In this document: in pieces, positions 1 to 8,680 of the stretch | Layout of the letters: the number at the start of each line of letters is the position of its first letter | Numbering within the stretch: the first letter of the stretch is position 1 | Assembly: GCA_963712715.1 (NCBI GenBank) | Contig: CAVQJI010000017.1 | Location: 1-64,000 of the forward strand | DNA length: 64,000 nt | Direction of reading: 5' to 3' | Source of the DNA: JAFEDN01 sp963712715 | GTDB taxonomy: Bacteria; Pseudomonadota; Gammaproteobacteria; Coxiellales; Coxiellaceae | Notes under the pieces: model-generated | The model's database searches: none | What the model was told of the DNA's origin: nothing | Seen by the model: the letters and a program-made list of their open reading frames with translations, nothing else | Translations under genes and position numbers: made by a program

Positions 1-329
1 ACTAGTTGTGTCCTGCAAATCTCAGATGCATTTAAATTCATCAAATACCATGAAATCAATTTAATTAATATTGACTAGAAGGTTAGCCTGTAAGGAAAAA
101 AAAATTTGATTCGACTTGAAATCTGGTACTGCCTTCGAATGTTGAGCATTGGATTAAAGGAACTGAAGATCACTATTTAGTGATTGTTAGTTATCACTGC
201 GAACCATTTGAAGCATTTCATAAAAAAGTAAAATATACTAATACAAAGAGCCAAGCTTTCATTTGATGGATATGCGATCATAATAAAAGTGTCAAACTTG
301 CAAATTTGTCAATTTAAAAATTTATTCTT
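1..329. other. Degenerate stretch without an intact gene
   Basis: No complete gene is visible. On the plus strand about 125-268 stays open and reads roughly NVEHWIKGTEDHYLVIVSYH and onward to a TGA, but no start codon or ribosome-binding site precedes it. I do not recognise this peptide. The next feature is a phzF scrap, so this looks like accumulated gene debris. Confidence 0.4.
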
Positions 330-409
330 CAACAGATTAAAATCAGGGTGCAATGTTGCTAAAGCTCCTGCAGATTGCAGAGGAATAAATAATTTAGGAT
401 TACTTATAG
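330..409 (-). pseudogene. Fragment of a second phzF-like gene
   Basis: The minus strand encodes about 27 residues, including NPKLFIPLQSAGALATLHPD, which closely match residues of the intact PhzF-family protein at 11807-12616 (SPKLFIPLRSPEILATLHPD). The nucleotide sequences are also similar. No start codon, N-terminus or catalytic region remains. It is best read as a leftover of a former phzF paralogue or of a partial duplication. The neighbouring gene at 416 begins directly beside it. Confidence 0.75.
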
Positions 410-415
410 ATATAA

Positions 416-909
416 TTAGTTCTCAATAACAGATGAACTCTGTTTTATGATTAGATACTGATTATTATATTTCTTATAAATAAAAGTAAAATTAGCAATT
501 ATTTTTTTTGTTCTTCCTTGGTTATCCACGTATGAAAACGTATATATGCCTGTATTTAGTAGCTTATTGTCAGTTATTTTTGTTACTAGCTTATTGGTAG
601 TGCATTTAATATTAGGAAGGCCTGTCAGAAAAGCAAAATAACCATAGAGACCTCCCTTGCGGCTATATAAAACTTTAGAAGATTTTGGAGGAATTAAATC
701 AAATGAATTGATTGGGTATACAACAGCGATATTGGGTTCATAAAATTTCACCATTTCCTGTGGATTTCCTTTTGCTAAACTGATGTTTGAACACCAATGA
801 GTATAAGCTTTTCTTATCTCTGTTTGATCAGGTCTTGAAGCCAATGCCGTTCCAGGAAACATAGCCCTAACACAAATAAAATTCTGATGCGGCTTTGCGC
901 TCTATTCAT
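416..909 (-). pseudogene. Secreted SnoaL/NTF2-like protein, frameshifted in its signal peptide
   Basis: The downstream frame (from 862) encodes about 148 residues with an NTF2-like pattern of the DUF4440/CaMKII-association type: an N-terminal helix with 'AYTHWCSNISLAKG', then beta strands ending 'FTFIYKKYNNQYLIIKQ'. A better start lies at 909, with GGAG seven bases upstream. That frame reads MNRAQSRIRILFVLGLCF, a good signal peptide that joins the second frame at PGTALASRP if one T is added to the T run at about 857. An export signal with an ALA-S cleavage site would result. Function is unknown. The single-base break may be real or a sequencing indel. Confidence 0.55.
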
Positions 910-991
910 CGGAACTCTCCAAAATTGTATAGGTCAAGATTATAACACATAACATACAAAATATCGTCCTACTCTTGGGCGCCACCATTTT

Positions 992-1573
992 TTATTTAAT
1001 CGCATAGCCGCGAATACTAGGATAATGAATAATGTCGTAAAAATGAGTTTTCATTGAAGTGCTATTTCGATAGCGATGAGGCTGATCTGCATTGAAACGC
1101 AATCCTTCATTTTTACGTAAAGTCTGCCAAACTCCATTTAATAGTATTTCTAAAGTACCTTTCACCACAATTATCTGTTCAATAACGCCGGTCTGATGAG
1201 GTTTGGATGCATGTGTATAGTGAGGAAGTAACTCGATTGAAAAAATCTCGCAGCCCAACTGTTTATCAAACGTAAATATTGTGTTTATTTGAATGGATTT
1301 ATCGGCAGAACTCAGCTGTTGTTTTGCGTTAGAACGGTAAATAGGGCTTTGTAAATCTGACGGTGATTCCTCAAGAAACGTAGAAAAAGAAACATCAAAT
1401 CCTTTGGCTAATTTCCATAAAGTCGCGACAGTAGGGCTGGACTCTTCTCGTTCTATCTGTCCTAACATGGCCTTGCTAACGCCAATTGCTTCTGCTGCCT
1501 TATCTAAACTCAATCCTCGGGTCTCACGGAGGGATTTAAGCGCTAATGCGACCCGGCGAGATATTTTTTTCAT
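992..1573 (-). CDS. XRE-family regulator with C-terminal cupin domain
   Basis: The 193-residue protein has an N-terminal helix-turn-helix (about residues 10-65, 'LSLDKAAEAIGVSKAMLGQI') and a cupin sensor domain (about 110-185, with 'HASKPHQTGVIEQIIVVKGT'). This architecture is common in one-component repressors controlling the adjacent operon. AGAGGAAAG precedes the ATG at 1573. The gene is divergent from the YbaK-family gene at 1664. The shared 90-bp gap contains two copies of a palindrome (1592-1640) that probably serve as its operators. The ligand is not predictable. Confidence 0.85.
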   Translation of the reverse strand: MKKISRRVALALKSLRETRGLSLDKAAEAIGVSKAMLGQIEREESSPTVATLWKLAKGFDVSFSTFLEESPSDLQSPIYRSNAKQQLSSADKSIQINTIFTFDKQLGCEIFSIELLPHYTHASKPHQTGVIEQIIVVKGTLEILLNGVWQTLRKNEGLRFNADQPHRYRNSTSMKTHFYDIIHYPSIRGYAIK

Positions 1574-1591
1574 TGTCTTTCCTCTTATAGG

Positions 1592-1640
1592 TTTGTGCGT
1601 TATAACGTACTATGATATAGTATACGCTATAACGCACAAA
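1592..1640. promoter_or_regulatory. Paired palindromic operators between the XRE regulator and ybaK
   Basis: A perfect 13-bp inverted repeat (tttgtgcgttata at 1592-1604 and its complement at 1628-1640) frames the intergenic region. Each arm also holds its own palindrome: CGTTATAACG at 1598-1607 and a near copy, CGCTATAACG, at 1625-1634, 27 bp apart. Two dimer sites over both divergent promoters fit autorepression by the XRE/cupin protein. Binding itself is inferred. Confidence 0.65.
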
Positions 1641-1663
1641 ATTTAAATAGAGAGGTGAAGACA

Positions 1664-2176
1664 ATGTCTCAAACACAAAATCCATTGAGCAAAAACGCTC
1701 AAATTGTACAAAATGTACTTAATCAAAAAGGGCTTGAATTCAAAGTAATGGAGCTGCCTGCGAGTACTCGCACCGCCAACGAAGCAGCCACTACGATTGG
1801 TTGCCAAGTTGCGCAAATTATTAAATCTATCCTGTTTGTGGCTCAGAGCACCCGAAAACCCATTTTAGTTTTGGCGAGCGGGGTCAATCGTATCAATGAA
1901 AAAGCCATTGAAAAAGAAATTGGCATGAAAATTGTAAAAGCCGATGCTGACTTTACCAAAGAGGTCACTGGATTTCCGATCGGCGGCGTTCCTCCGGTTG
2001 GACATCAGCAAGTGATTGATACGTATATCGATGAAGATTTATTACAATATGAAGAACTCTGGGCTGCGGCAGGAACTGCGAACGCCGTATTTAAACTAAA
2101 TTCTGCAGATTTAAAAAATCTGACTGATGGAAAAATAATTTCAATATTTCTGAAAGAATGCAAACAAAAAACTTAG
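1664..2176 (+). CDS. YbaK/EbsC-family aminoacyl-tRNA deacylase-like protein
   Basis: About 170 residues forming a single YbaK/ProX-type editing domain. Typical signs are 'STRTANEAATTIGCQVAQIIKSILF' near the start, a conserved lysine there, and 'FPIGGVPPVGH' near residue 110. The family hydrolyses mischarged tRNA, for example Cys-tRNA(Pro). Substrate specificity cannot be read here. AGAGG at 1650-1655 lies eight bases before the ATG at 1664, so I prefer this to the in-frame GTG at 1655. The divergent XRE regulator probably controls it. Confidence 0.85.
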   Translation: MSQTQNPLSKNAQIVQNVLNQKGLEFKVMELPASTRTANEAATTIGCQVAQIIKSILFVAQSTRKPILVLASGVNRINEKAIEKEIGMKIVKADADFTKEVTGFPIGGVPPVGHQQVIDTYIDEDLLQYEELWAAAGTANAVFKLNSADLKNLTDGKIISIFLKECKQKT

Positions 2177-2213
2177 AAATACCAGAGAAAAAATACGCAA
2201 CCCAAGAAATCAG

Positions 2214-2495
2214 TCAGGTCTGTTCTTCATGAAGTCTATTTAACTGCTGTTGAAACCACTGATCAAAAGGATGGGTTGAGGTCAGCCAATTGGCTAAAGG
2301 ATCCACCATATCATTTTCTATTTCATGGTGTACGATCACATAGTGAATATCACCCAACTGGTGAATCCAAACTTCAGAAGTTTTTAGGTGATAACGCTTT
2401 AACAGATCAATAAATTCTTTTCTACGAGGGCCGGTAATTTCAGCAGCAAATGCCTTGTATTCCTCTAATCCGCCATTCTGTAGTATAATCTGAAA
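2214..2495 (-). pseudogene. Unrecognised gene fragment lacking a start codon
   Basis: About 93 codons are open and protein-like, with 'FAAEITGPRRKEFIDLLKRY', 'HQLGDIHYVIVHHE' and a Trp-rich end 'STHPFDQWFQQQLNRLHEEQT'. No ATG, GTG or TTG opens the frame, because an in-frame stop lies just upstream at 2496-2498. I do not recognise the family with certainty; the pattern resembles small alpha-beta-barrel proteins. It is probably the 3' remnant of a decayed gene. A non-canonical ATT start is a weaker alternative. Confidence 0.45.
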
Positions 2496-2526
2496 TCAAC
2501 CGTTTTAGCTGGGAGATGTACCATTT

Positions 2527-3162
2527 ATGCCAACTATCACTCATATTTTATTTTTCGCATTGGCAGCTGCCATGATGGCCTTAACACCAGGGCCCAATAT
2601 GGTCTATCTTATTTCAAGATCGATGTATCAAGGTAGACTGGCCGGCATTATTTCCCTCGCCGGAGTGGCTCTTGGGTTTATTTTTTATATGTTAATGGCC
2701 GCGTTCGGCCTCACAGCTATTTTTCTAGCGATTCCTTACGCTTACGAAGGAGTGAAAATCTTGGGAGCCTCTTATTTATTATGGCTGGCCTGGAAAGCAA
2801 TCTCAGAAAAATCACCTCCGTTTAAGATGCAAAATCTTTCTCATCATTCTTTACCCAAATTATTTAGCATGGGTTTCGTTACTAACATACTCAATCCTAA
2901 AGTGGCTGTTTTTTATATGTCGCTTTTTCCGCAATTTATAGACATTCATCAAGGTTCCATGATTTCACAAACTCTATTTCTGGGATTTACACAAATTATC
3001 ATCAGCTTTATTATCAATGGCTTAATTATATTAGCAGCCGCCATGATTTTTGATTTCTTAAATGAAAATCAACAATGGGCTAAATTTCAAAAATGGTTGA
3101 TGAGTTTGACGCTCAGTGCTTTAGCCGTCAAATTGATTTTAACTAAACGACCTGTTAATTAG
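2527..3162 (+). CDS. LysE/RhtB-family amino acid exporter
   Basis: 211 residues with about six hydrophobic segments and the family's N-terminal signature 'MALTPGPNMVYLISRS'. These inner-membrane permeases export amino acids or homoserine-type metabolites. The substrate is not predictable. GGGAG at 2511-2515 precedes the ATG, and a TATAAT box is at 2484-2489 inside the upstream remnant, so the gene carries its own promoter. The broken nitronate monooxygenase gene follows 15 bp downstream. Confidence 0.88.
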   Translation: MPTITHILFFALAAAMMALTPGPNMVYLISRSMYQGRLAGIISLAGVALGFIFYMLMAAFGLTAIFLAIPYAYEGVKILGASYLLWLAWKAISEKSPPFKMQNLSHHSLPKLFSMGFVTNILNPKVAVFYMSLFPQFIDIHQGSMISQTLFLGFTQIIISFIINGLIILAAAMIFDFLNENQQWAKFQKWLMSLTLSALAVKLILTKRPVN

Positions 3163-3177
3163 ACAAAAGGATAGCTT

Positions 3178-4237
3178 ATGTGGCAAGTGACAAATTTAAC
3201 GAAAAAATTTGGTATTTCTCTTCCCATTATTCAAGCTCCTATGGCAGGTGGAGCAACTACGCCACAACTAGTGGCTGCTGTATCAAATTCAGGAGGATTG
3301 GGATCATTAGCCGCAGGCTATATGGCTCCAGATGAAATTAAGCAAGCGATAAAAAAAATTCGTGAATTAACTTGCAACCCTTTCGCAGTCAACCTGTTTA
3401 TTCCTGAAGAGCATCATGCAACCTCTATTCAAATTCAAAAGGCTTGTAACGATATTAATCAAACTTGCGGTGAATTAGGGATTGAAGTTTCTCCCATCCA
3501 AGAGCCTTATGCACAGCCCTTCGAAGAACAACTCCATGTTATTTTTGAAGAAAAAATTCCTATGTTTAGTTATACCTTCGGTCTTCTCAATGCTGAATGG
3601 GTATCCCGATTTAAAAAAATTCACACGATTTTAATAGGCACAGCAACGAATCTAGCTGAAGCTCAGGCGCTCAAAGATAATGGTGCTGACATGATTGTTG
3701 CTCAAGGGAGTGAGGCAGGAGGACACCGAGGTACATTTTTGAATAAATCCGAAGATTCACTCATTGGGCTGATGAGTTTAGTCCCTCAATTAGCAGACAC
3801 CCTAAAAATACCGATTGTTGCTGCTGGTGGAATTATGGATGGGCGAGGCATCCTGGCGACCTTTAATTTAGGCGCTTGTGGCGTACAGATGGGAACTGTA
3901 TTTTAACTTGCCATGAGTCAGGCATTCCGCCTATCTATAAGCAAGTTTTATTAACACAGAAGCAAGATACCACTATTTTAACACGTTCTTTTTCCGGCAA
4001 ATTAGCTCGTGGCATCCGTAATCAGTTTACGGATCATTTAAACCAATCCAATATTCTGGATTACCCGATTCAAAATGCACTCACAAACGCCATGCGGAAA
4101 GCAGCAACCACACAAAACAATATCAACTTTATGTCGCTTTGGTCTGGGCAATCGGCGCAATTGTGCAGAAATATAAGTCACGAGAATTAGTGAGTAATTT
4201 AGTCACAGAGGTGGAGCATCATGAACTTAAATATTAG
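3178..4237 (+). pseudogene. Nitronate monooxygenase, two single-base frameshifts
   Basis: The N-terminal 242 residues are a clear FMN-dependent nitronate monooxygenase / 2-nitropropane dioxygenase barrel: 'LPIIQAPMAGGATTPQLVAA', 'VAQGSEAGGHRGTF' (catalytic His region) and 'IVAAGGIMDGRG'. After 'GVQMGT' the frame breaks in the T run at 3901-3904, and the next frame continues the family sequence ('LTCHESGIPP'). A second break in the A run near 4169 restores 'KYKSRELVSNLVTEVEHHE' and a stop at 4237. Each is fixed by one base. The repaired protein would be about 352 residues. The family oxidises alkyl nitronates. Confidence 0.85.
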
Positions 4238-4679
4238 AAAAGCTAATCGAGAGGATTTGACACAAATAATACAATTACTGGCGAACGATCCTCTGGGAAA
4301 GCAACGAGAATCTTACCAAGATCCTTTGCCGACTGAATATTATCAGGCATTCGAAGAAATCGATACTGATAAAAACCAATACCTGATTGTGATTGAAGAC
4401 AACCATAAAATTATCGGCACACTACAATTCACGATTATTACCTATTTGACTTATCGGGGTGGAAAACGCGGTCAAATTGAAGGTGTGCGCATCGATGAAG
4501 CTTATCGCCGGCATGGGATCGGAAAAATAATGATACAATGGGCTATTGATAAAGCGCGGGAATTAAACTGTCATTTAGTCCAACTGACTATGGATAAAAA
4601 ACGGCAAGAAACCATCGAATTTTATAAAAAGTTAGGCTTCATTGATTCCCATGAAGGAATGAAACTGCATTTTCGATAG
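4221..4679 (+). CDS. GNAT-family N-acetyltransferase
   Basis: 152 residues with the GNAT acetyl-CoA loop 'IDEAYRRHGIGKIMIQWAI' (about residues 92-110) and the C-terminal 'FYKKLGFIDSHEGMKL'. The substrate is unknown. The start at 4221 overlaps the end of the repaired nitronate monooxygenase frame, and GGTGGAG lies upstream, suggesting co-translation with that gene. The alpha/beta hydrolase at 4688 follows eight bases later, so 3178-5396 is probably one transcription unit. Confidence 0.88.
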   Translation: MNLNIRKANREDLTQIIQLLANDPLGKQRESYQDPLPTEYYQAFEEIDTDKNQYLIVIEDNHKIIGTLQFTIITYLTYRGGKRGQIEGVRIDEAYRRHGIGKIMIQWAIDKARELNCHLVQLTMDKKRQETIEFYKKLGFIDSHEGMKLHFR

Positions 4680-4687
4680 AGTGTTAC

Positions 4688-5396
4688 ATGATTAAAAAAT
4701 CTGTCTCCCTTAAAGTCAACGAAGAAACCCTCTCCGGAGTTATTTTTTCTAAAAATAATATTGATATTCCTCCTGAGTTTATATTTTTACACGGAGCAGG
4801 AACCGGAGTTAAAGAAAGAGTACTCAGCGTTGCCGAACCAGTTATTGAGCATAATATCAATATTCTTGCCTTTGATTTTAGTGGACATGGCGAAAGTAGC
4901 GGTCAATTAAAACAAGGTAGTTTGGCAAAAAGAGTCCTCGAAGCAAAAACGATGGTTGAACAATTGGCGTCAAAAGAAAAACCATTGATTGTGTGTGGAT
5001 CCAGCATGGGCGGTTTTATCGCCATTAAGTTATTGGAATTTTTTAAAATCAAAACGCTTATTCTTTTATGCCCCGCTTTATATGACAAACAAGCCTATGC
5101 CACTTCATTTGATAGCGGTTTTACTGAAATTATTCGCTCTCCGGAAAGTTGGAAAAAGACTGATGTGCTGCCTTTACTGGAAAATTTTACCGGGCATATT
5201 TTAATAGTGATCGGAGAAAAGGATGACTGTGATTCCGCCAGGAGTCATAGAACTCATTCATTTTCATACACCGAATGCCAGTAAAAAAGAATTGCATGTC
5301 ATTGAAAATTGTCCACACAATATTACTACCTGGATTCTGGATCAGGAGTCCGAACAAAATAAATTACACAAAAAAATATTAAACTATATTGAATAA
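4688..5396 (+). pseudogene. Alpha/beta hydrolase, frameshifted near 5228
   Basis: The first 180 residues form an alpha/beta-hydrolase core with oxyanion region 'FLHGAGTGVKERV', nucleophile elbow 'CGSSMGGFIA' (Ser near residue 101) and 'ILIVIGEKDD' before the catalytic Asp. At about 5228 the frame slips. The following frame reads 'VIPPGVIELIHFHTPNASKK' and 'ENCPHNITTWILDQ' and ends at the TAA at 5394-5396. The C-terminal His would therefore be present in a repaired protein of about 235 residues. Its substrate is unknown. This break is not in a long homopolymer. Confidence 0.75.
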
Positions 5397-5399
5397 CAG

Positions 5400-5502
5400 T
5401 TAAGTCATTAAATGAGGATAATCCAAATATCCTTTCTCACCGGGCGTATAAAAAGTGGTTTCATCAGCCACATTTAAGGGCGAACCTCGACGAAAACGTT
5501 CA
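5400..5502 (-). pseudogene. 3' remnant of an alkene reductase (old yellow enzyme) gene
   Basis: The minus strand encodes about 34 residues, 'FERFRRGSPLNVADETTFYT' followed by 'PGEKGYLDYPHLMT' and TAA. This is the characteristic C-terminus of NemA-type FMN-dependent alkene reductases (PERFRRGAPLN...YGGxxxGYTDYP). The reading is cut exactly where the long hairpin at 5503-5635 begins, and no upstream part is found before the MFS gene. The gene was apparently truncated at the hairpin. Confidence 0.75.
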
Positions 5503-5635
5503 AAGTTTTAGCGCCCAGTGACCGAGCTAGCGCCAAGTTGCGATTGAGCCAAAGCGCCGGAATACTCATTGTATTTCAAGCTTTGGCGATTGAGCAACTT
5601 GGCGAGGGCGATGCGTCAATGGGATGCTAAAAGTT
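5503..5635. repeat. Long hairpin element, copy A
   Basis: The two halves form an imperfect stem of about 60 bp around the apex GGAATACTCATTGTATTTCA (near 5559). The left half carries GCGCCCAGTGACC and the right half GTCAATGGGATGC, which pair with each other and recur in copy B; copy C has related end motifs. The middle stem (for example CCAAGTTG/CAACTTGG and CCAAAGC/GCTTTGG) is unique to this copy. Between those two stem parts both strands show the same CGATTGAG. The outermost pairing (AAGTTTTAGC/GCTAAAAGTT) is only 10 bp. Confidence 0.8.
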
Positions 5636-5642
5636 AGCATCT

Positions 5643-6848
5643 TCAGGTGTGAGAGGTATAGATCATTCGCCAATAAATTAAAGTCGCGATGATCAGTAAT
5701 GAAAAATAGATGAGCATTAAAGGAATGGCGCTGTGCATGGTTAAAAAACTGACCGAGAAAGACGCCAAACTGGTGATAAGAAATATTATCAAATACATGA
5801 TTGCACTGGCGGTACCCACAATGTGACGAAAGAGCGAAATACCTTTTCCCATCGACATGGGGAAAATAAATCCACAGGCAAAAAACATCAACCCGCTACC
5901 AATCCCAACTAAAATAATATTTTGACTATTAAAAAAGCTGAGAATAAATATAATAGCAGCCAAACCAAGAAATAAATTAATCACTACTTTTAGAAGCTGC
6001 TCGGCTTTATAATGCTTCAACAGATAACGGCAGATAATAGTGGCGATTAAAAAAACTAATCCCAATACTAATGCAAGATGTCCAAAGAATATCGGAGAAT
6101 AATTCAGCCTGGTTTGAATTAAAAAGGGCCCCACCGTATTAAACACAATAATTAAAGAATAAGCGATACCCATCAAGACAACTAAAGCCATAAATAAACG
6201 ATGGGCAAGAATTTCTTTTAAATTTTTGCTGATGGTTTTTAAACTGAGAGGATGTCTGTTGAAATGAGTCTCGGGAACCGTAATAAAAATAGAGATGAAT
6301 AATAGGAAAGACAATATTGAGAAAAACCAAAAACCCACTTGCCACCCAAAGTAGAATTGTAAATAACCGCCAATGACCGGACCAATGATCGGCCCTAGTC
6401 CCCACACAGTTCCAATCAAAACACCCATATGGACTAATTTTTCTGGGGGTAACACATCAGAAAAAATAGCTCTAGCCACCAAAGCAGTTCCACCAATGGT
6501 TAATCCTTGCAAAAAGCGTGCTAATAATAAAACCCTGATATCAGGAAAGAGTGCAGGTAATAGACTGGCAATCACAAATCCTAGTAAAGCACCTCGAATC
6601 AGTTTTTGTCGACCATAGGCGTCTGTCAGAAACCCCAGAAAAAAACTACCAATAGCGTAACCCAAGAGATAAGTGGAAATAATGTTTTTAGAAAGACTAT
6701 TAGATACTTGTAAAGTTTTTGCGATAGCAGGTAATGAAGGCGCTACTAAATCCACCACCATGCCAATCATCGGCATCAGGCATAAAAGATTCCAAACAAT
6801 GATTTGTGTGCGTTTCTCTGGGAAGAGAGGCTGTGTGTTGAGTTTCAT
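5643..6848 (-). CDS. MFS transporter, Bcr/CflA type
   Basis: 401 residues with twelve predicted membrane segments, and the Bcr/CflA-type beginning 'MIGMVVDLVAPSLPAIAKTL' and motif A 'GFLTDAYGRQKLIRG'. Motif C-like 'IGTVWGLGPIIGPVIGGYL' marks a drug:proton antiporter. It is divergent from the ArsR-type regulator at 6936, with a palindrome between them, so drug- or metabolite-responsive control is likely. Family assignment is firm, substrate is not. Confidence 0.88.
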   Translation of the reverse strand: MKLNTQPLFPEKRTQIIVWNLLCLMPMIGMVVDLVAPSLPAIAKTLQVSNSLSKNIISTYLLGYAIGSFFLGFLTDAYGRQKLIRGALLGFVIASLLPALFPDIRVLLLARFLQGLTIGGTALVARAIFSDVLPPEKLVHMGVLIGTVWGLGPIIGPVIGGYLQFYFGWQVGFWFFSILSFLLFISIFITVPETHFNRHPLSLKTISKNLKEILAHRLFMALVVLMGIAYSLIIVFNTVGPFLIQTRLNYSPIFFGHLALVLGLVFLIATIICRYLLKHYKAEQLLKVVINLFLGLAAIIFILSFFNSQNIILVGIGSGLMFFACGFIFPMSMGKGISLFRHIVGTASAIMYLIIFLITSLASFSVSFLTMHSAIPLMLIYFSLLIIATLIYWRMIYTSHT

Positions 6849-6895
6849 CGTTTCACTTTACCACAGATTTTTTACCAATTCTACAGTATTTCAAT

Positions 6896-6909
6896 ATTAT
6901 TGCAATAAT
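6896..6909. promoter_or_regulatory. Palindromic operator candidate for the ArsR-type regulator
   Basis: ATTATTGCAATAAT is a perfect 14-bp palindrome between the divergent MFS gene and the winged-helix regulator. The size and AT-rich twofold symmetry suit an ArsR-family dimer. Binding is inferred from position only. Confidence 0.5.
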
Positions 6910-6935
6910 GGAGCTGGTATGGTAAAGTACTGATC

Positions 6936-7316
6936 ATGGCTAAACATTTTTATCATCCAGCGACGGATGATCTCACCATCGATAGCGTTTTGTACGCTTT
7001 ATCAGATCCTTACCGGCGTAATATGGTTTTCCGGCTGATGGGATGCGGGGGTATGAGTTGCACCGAAGCCTGCAAAGACCAGCTATCGGCCTCTACGATT
7101 TCATTTCATACTCGAATTTTACGAGAAGCCGGCTTAATCCGCTCTGAAAAGCGTGGAGTTTCAGTGATTAACACCGTTCGCAAACAAGATATTGAGAAAC
7201 GCTTCCCCGGCTTATTACATGCGGTTTTTCAACATCACCAGGGCGCTAAAACAAAACATTTAACTAAAAAATTGGGAGAAAAAACATGCCAAGACACCAT
7301 GATCAATCCACAATAG
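6936..7316 (+). CDS. ArsR-family winged-helix regulator
   Basis: 126 residues with a winged helix at about 15-80: 'ALSDPYRRNMVFRLMG', then 'SASTISFHTRILREAGLIRS' as recognition helix and 'EKRGVSVINTV' as wing. No metal-binding CxC signature is evident in the usual place, although Cys residues occur at 'MSCTEACKD'. Its 3' end overlaps the hydrolase gene at 7286 by 31 bases, so the two are translated together. It probably regulates itself, the hydrolase and possibly the divergent MFS gene. Confidence 0.85.
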   Translation: MAKHFYHPATDDLTIDSVLYALSDPYRRNMVFRLMGCGGMSCTEACKDQLSASTISFHTRILREAGLIRSEKRGVSVINTVRKQDIEKRFPGLLHAVFQHHQGAKTKHLTKKLGEKTCQDTMINPQ

Positions 7317-8176
7317 CTGATACCGGATTTGTCGACATCGGGCCATTTCAGCTATGCTACCGTATCGAAGGAACAGGTATCCCTATCATGAATATTGGAA
7401 GCCCGATCCAATATCCACCCACGTTTTCTCAACAACTTCGCAAACAACTAAAATTTATTTTTGTAGATCATAAAGGATTTGTCATTCCCAAAAGCCCGGT
7501 TAACAATTCAGAGTATGCATTGGATGTGTTGGTTGATGATATTGAACGTATTCGACAGGCCCTTAATCTAAACCGCATGATTGTATCGGGTCATTCCGGC
7601 AACTCTTATCTCGCATTAGAATATGCAAAAAAATATCCTCAGTATGTCTCTCATGTGGTTATGGTGGGTATTTCACCCAACTTAAGCCCTGCAGGTAAAG
7701 CAGCCGCCGAGCAATATTGGCAGGATAGTGTAGATCCAGAACGTAAAGCTGCCATGGAACGGAATATGCAGGAATTATCTGACGAGCAATTAGCTCAATT
7801 GCCGGCAGATCAGCGTTTTATTCAACGATATTTACGCGACACCCCGCGAATTTGGTACAACTTTGATTTTGCTAATGCTAAAAAATTATGGGAAGGTGTG
7901 CAGCTTAATATGCAAATGATGGATTATGTATGGGGAATTCTTTTCCGAGATATTGATATCACACAGGGACTAGATCGACTAGATAAACCTGTATTTCTTG
8001 GACTTGGGCGACATGATTTTTTGGTAGCCCCACCTAGCGCTTGGGATGCCGTGCGGTCAAAATTCAAAGATTTGACCACACATGTCTTTGAGAAAAGCGG
8101 CCATATTCCACAACTTGAAGAGCCAGAGCTTTTTGATCAAGAGTTACTGCGGTGGTTATCTTCGCGACCCATTTAA
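7286..8176 (+). CDS. Alpha/beta hydrolase
   Basis: 296 residues of the proline-iminopeptidase-like alpha/beta hydrolase group. The nucleophile elbow is 'VSGHSGNSYLALEYAKKYP' (Ser near residue 108), the acid is likely in 'LGRHDFLVAP' and the base in 'EKSGHIPQLEEP'. A helical cap lies between about 135 and 230. GGGAG stands eight bases before the ATG at 7286, supporting this start despite overlap with the regulator. The natural substrate is unknown; context suggests a small ester under ArsR control. Confidence 0.85.
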   Translation: MPRHHDQSTIADTGFVDIGPFQLCYRIEGTGIPIMNIGSPIQYPPTFSQQLRKQLKFIFVDHKGFVIPKSPVNNSEYALDVLVDDIERIRQALNLNRMIVSGHSGNSYLALEYAKKYPQYVSHVVMVGISPNLSPAGKAAAEQYWQDSVDPERKAAMERNMQELSDEQLAQLPADQRFIQRYLRDTPRIWYNFDFANAKKLWEGVQLNMQMMDYVWGILFRDIDITQGLDRLDKPVFLGLGRHDFLVAPPSAWDAVRSKFKDLTTHVFEKSGHIPQLEEPELFDQELLRWLSSRPI

Positions 8177-8323
8177 CTTTGCTGATTTTACCTGGATTAA
8201 CGAACTCCAGCTAAAAACCATTGACAAACACTTTGAAAAAAAATTCAATTAACTTGCAAGGCATATCAGAGCTTAGATCAGCCGGTAGGCCAATAAATAA
8301 TTTCCATTTAATGGATAGATATT

Positions 8324-8680
8324 ATGATTAAACGATTTGTCATCTTAAGGCGTAAGCCGGGAATGAGTATTGATGAATTTAGAATCTATTGGGCTAACGT
8401 TCATGGACTACTGATTTCAAAAATACCTGGATTACTCAAATACATTCAATACCATGTTCGTTCAGACCAGCTCGATTCCGGCGATGATCCTATTGATGGC
8501 ATTGCCGAATTATGGTTCGAATCTGTAGATGCGCAATGTAAAGCTTACCAAACCCAAGAATATCAAGCCGTTGTGGAAGATGAACCCAATTTATTCGCGA
8601 TGAATAGTCACTATGTTCACCCTGTCATGGTTGAAAAAATGATTGTTATCAAAGAAACCAAAGGATGTTTTAATGACTAA
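8324..8680 (+). CDS. EthD-domain protein
   Basis: 118 residues matching the EthD fold, a ferredoxin-like dimeric barrel: 'VILRRKPGMSIDEFRIYWANVHG' at the start is the family signature, and 'GIAELWFESVDAQCKAY' follows. EthD proteins accompany oxidative degradation or polyketide pathways and are often of unknown reaction. GGATAG precedes the ATG. The stop overlaps the start of the NmrA-like gene by eight bases, so the two and mepB form an operon. Confidence 0.87.
   Translation: MIKRFVILRRKPGMSIDEFRIYWANVHGLLISKIPGLLKYIQYHVRSDQLDSGDDPIDGIAELWFESVDAQCKAYQTQEYQAVVEDEPNLFAMNSHYVHPVMVEKMIVIKETKGCFND

Noticed and set aside
5503..5635. Long hairpins A-D as CRISPR repeats or rho-independent terminators
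   Set aside because: There are single copies without spacer arrays, the stems are far longer than terminators, and no U-tract follows.
8177..8252. Possible short coding remnant after the alpha/beta hydrolase (FADFTWINELQLKTIDKHFE)
   Set aside because: Protein-like, but only about 25 codons, without start or recognised family; insufficient to annotate.
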